NCBI GenBank assembly: GCA_029934265.1
Contig: JAOZMN010000025.1
Coordinates: 1-15,979, forward strand
Source: Bacteroidales bacterium
GTDB lineage: Bacteria; Bacteroidota; Bacteroidia; Bacteroidales; JAADGE01
Length of the DNA stretch: 15,979 nucleotides
Direction: 5' to 3'
Both the position numbers and the translations under genes were made by a program. The notes beneath the pieces are model-generated. The model was not told where the DNA came from. It did no database searches and was given only the letters and a program-made list of their open reading frames with translations. Positions 15,920-15,979 of the stretch are shown piece by piece; positions within the stretch are counted from its first letter, which is position 1, and each line of letters starts with the position of its first letter.

Positions 15920-15979
15920 AGTGGATGTATATTTCAATTGAAAAGTACCCGGTATTCCGGTTGAAAAGTATCCACTAAA
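15920..15979. mobile_element. Possible end of an IS21-family-like insertion sequence (paired direct repeats in a short inverted repeat)
   Basis: Seen: two 21-base direct repeats at 15930-15950 and 15953-15973 match at 17 positions, share the core TTGAAAAGTA and lie 23 bases apart. They are enclosed by AGTGGAT (15920-15926) and its reverse complement ATCCACT (15970-15976). The first repeat contains the palindrome TTCAATTGAA. Known: IS21-family elements carry several short transposase-binding repeats near each end, and Bacteroidota members have AT-rich ends containing CAATTGAA and CCGGAAT-type words. Inferred: the element would lie to the right, since only about 100 bases separate these repeats from the terminator. 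No istA/istB coding sequence is in view, so a regulatory repeat cluster is an alternative. Confidence 0.38.

Overview
This window is almost entirely the 3' part of one enormous surface-protein gene from a member of the Bacteroidota (Bacteroidetes). A single plus-strand reading frame enters from the left edge and runs uninterrupted to a TAG stop at 15759-15761. That gives 5252 visible residues, with the N-terminus, signal peptide and start codon outside the window. Three things point to Bacteroidota: the C-terminus is a type B sorting domain of the type IX secretion system (T9SS, the gliding-motility-associated C-terminal domain family), PKD-like domains precede it, and the DNA is AT-rich. The exact genus cannot be read from the sequence.

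Layout, with residue r at base 3r. (1) Bases 1-14363 encode a tandem array of one partial and 58 complete beta-sandwich-like repeats of 79-91 residues. Each has the pattern AGxDQxVC, then L.G..P..GTG.WT, then TLYNTTVTNL, then NTFRWTVT.G.CS, ending ITNN. Almost every unit has exactly two cysteines about 56 residues apart. (2) Bases 14364-15440 encode four PKD-like domains. (3) Bases 15441-15758 encode the T9SS type B sorting domain. (4) Bases 15776-15814 are a perfect 16-bp stem terminator. (5) Bases 15815-15979 carry no gene, but end in a pair of 21-bp direct repeats inside a 7-bp inverted repeat. This resembles the multi-repeat ends of IS21-family insertion sequences.

The main unexpected structure is hierarchical repetition. 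Units 1-4 and 5-8 form a four-unit module of exactly 993 bp each, and a third, more diverged copy follows in units 9-12. A sixteen-unit block (units 7-22, about 3.9 kb) is then present a second time as units 23-38, unit for unit. From about unit 39 onward this register is lost and units become individually diverged, with insertions and altered cysteines just before the PKD domains. The copies agree well at protein level but differ heavily at synonymous sites, including TCN/AGY serine swaps, so they are old and under protein-level constraint rather than fresh duplications.

Inferred role: a very long, disulfide-stabilised, T9SS-exported cell-surface filament or adhesin, broadly like SprB-type giant proteins. 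No second gene, RNA gene or CRISPR array was found.
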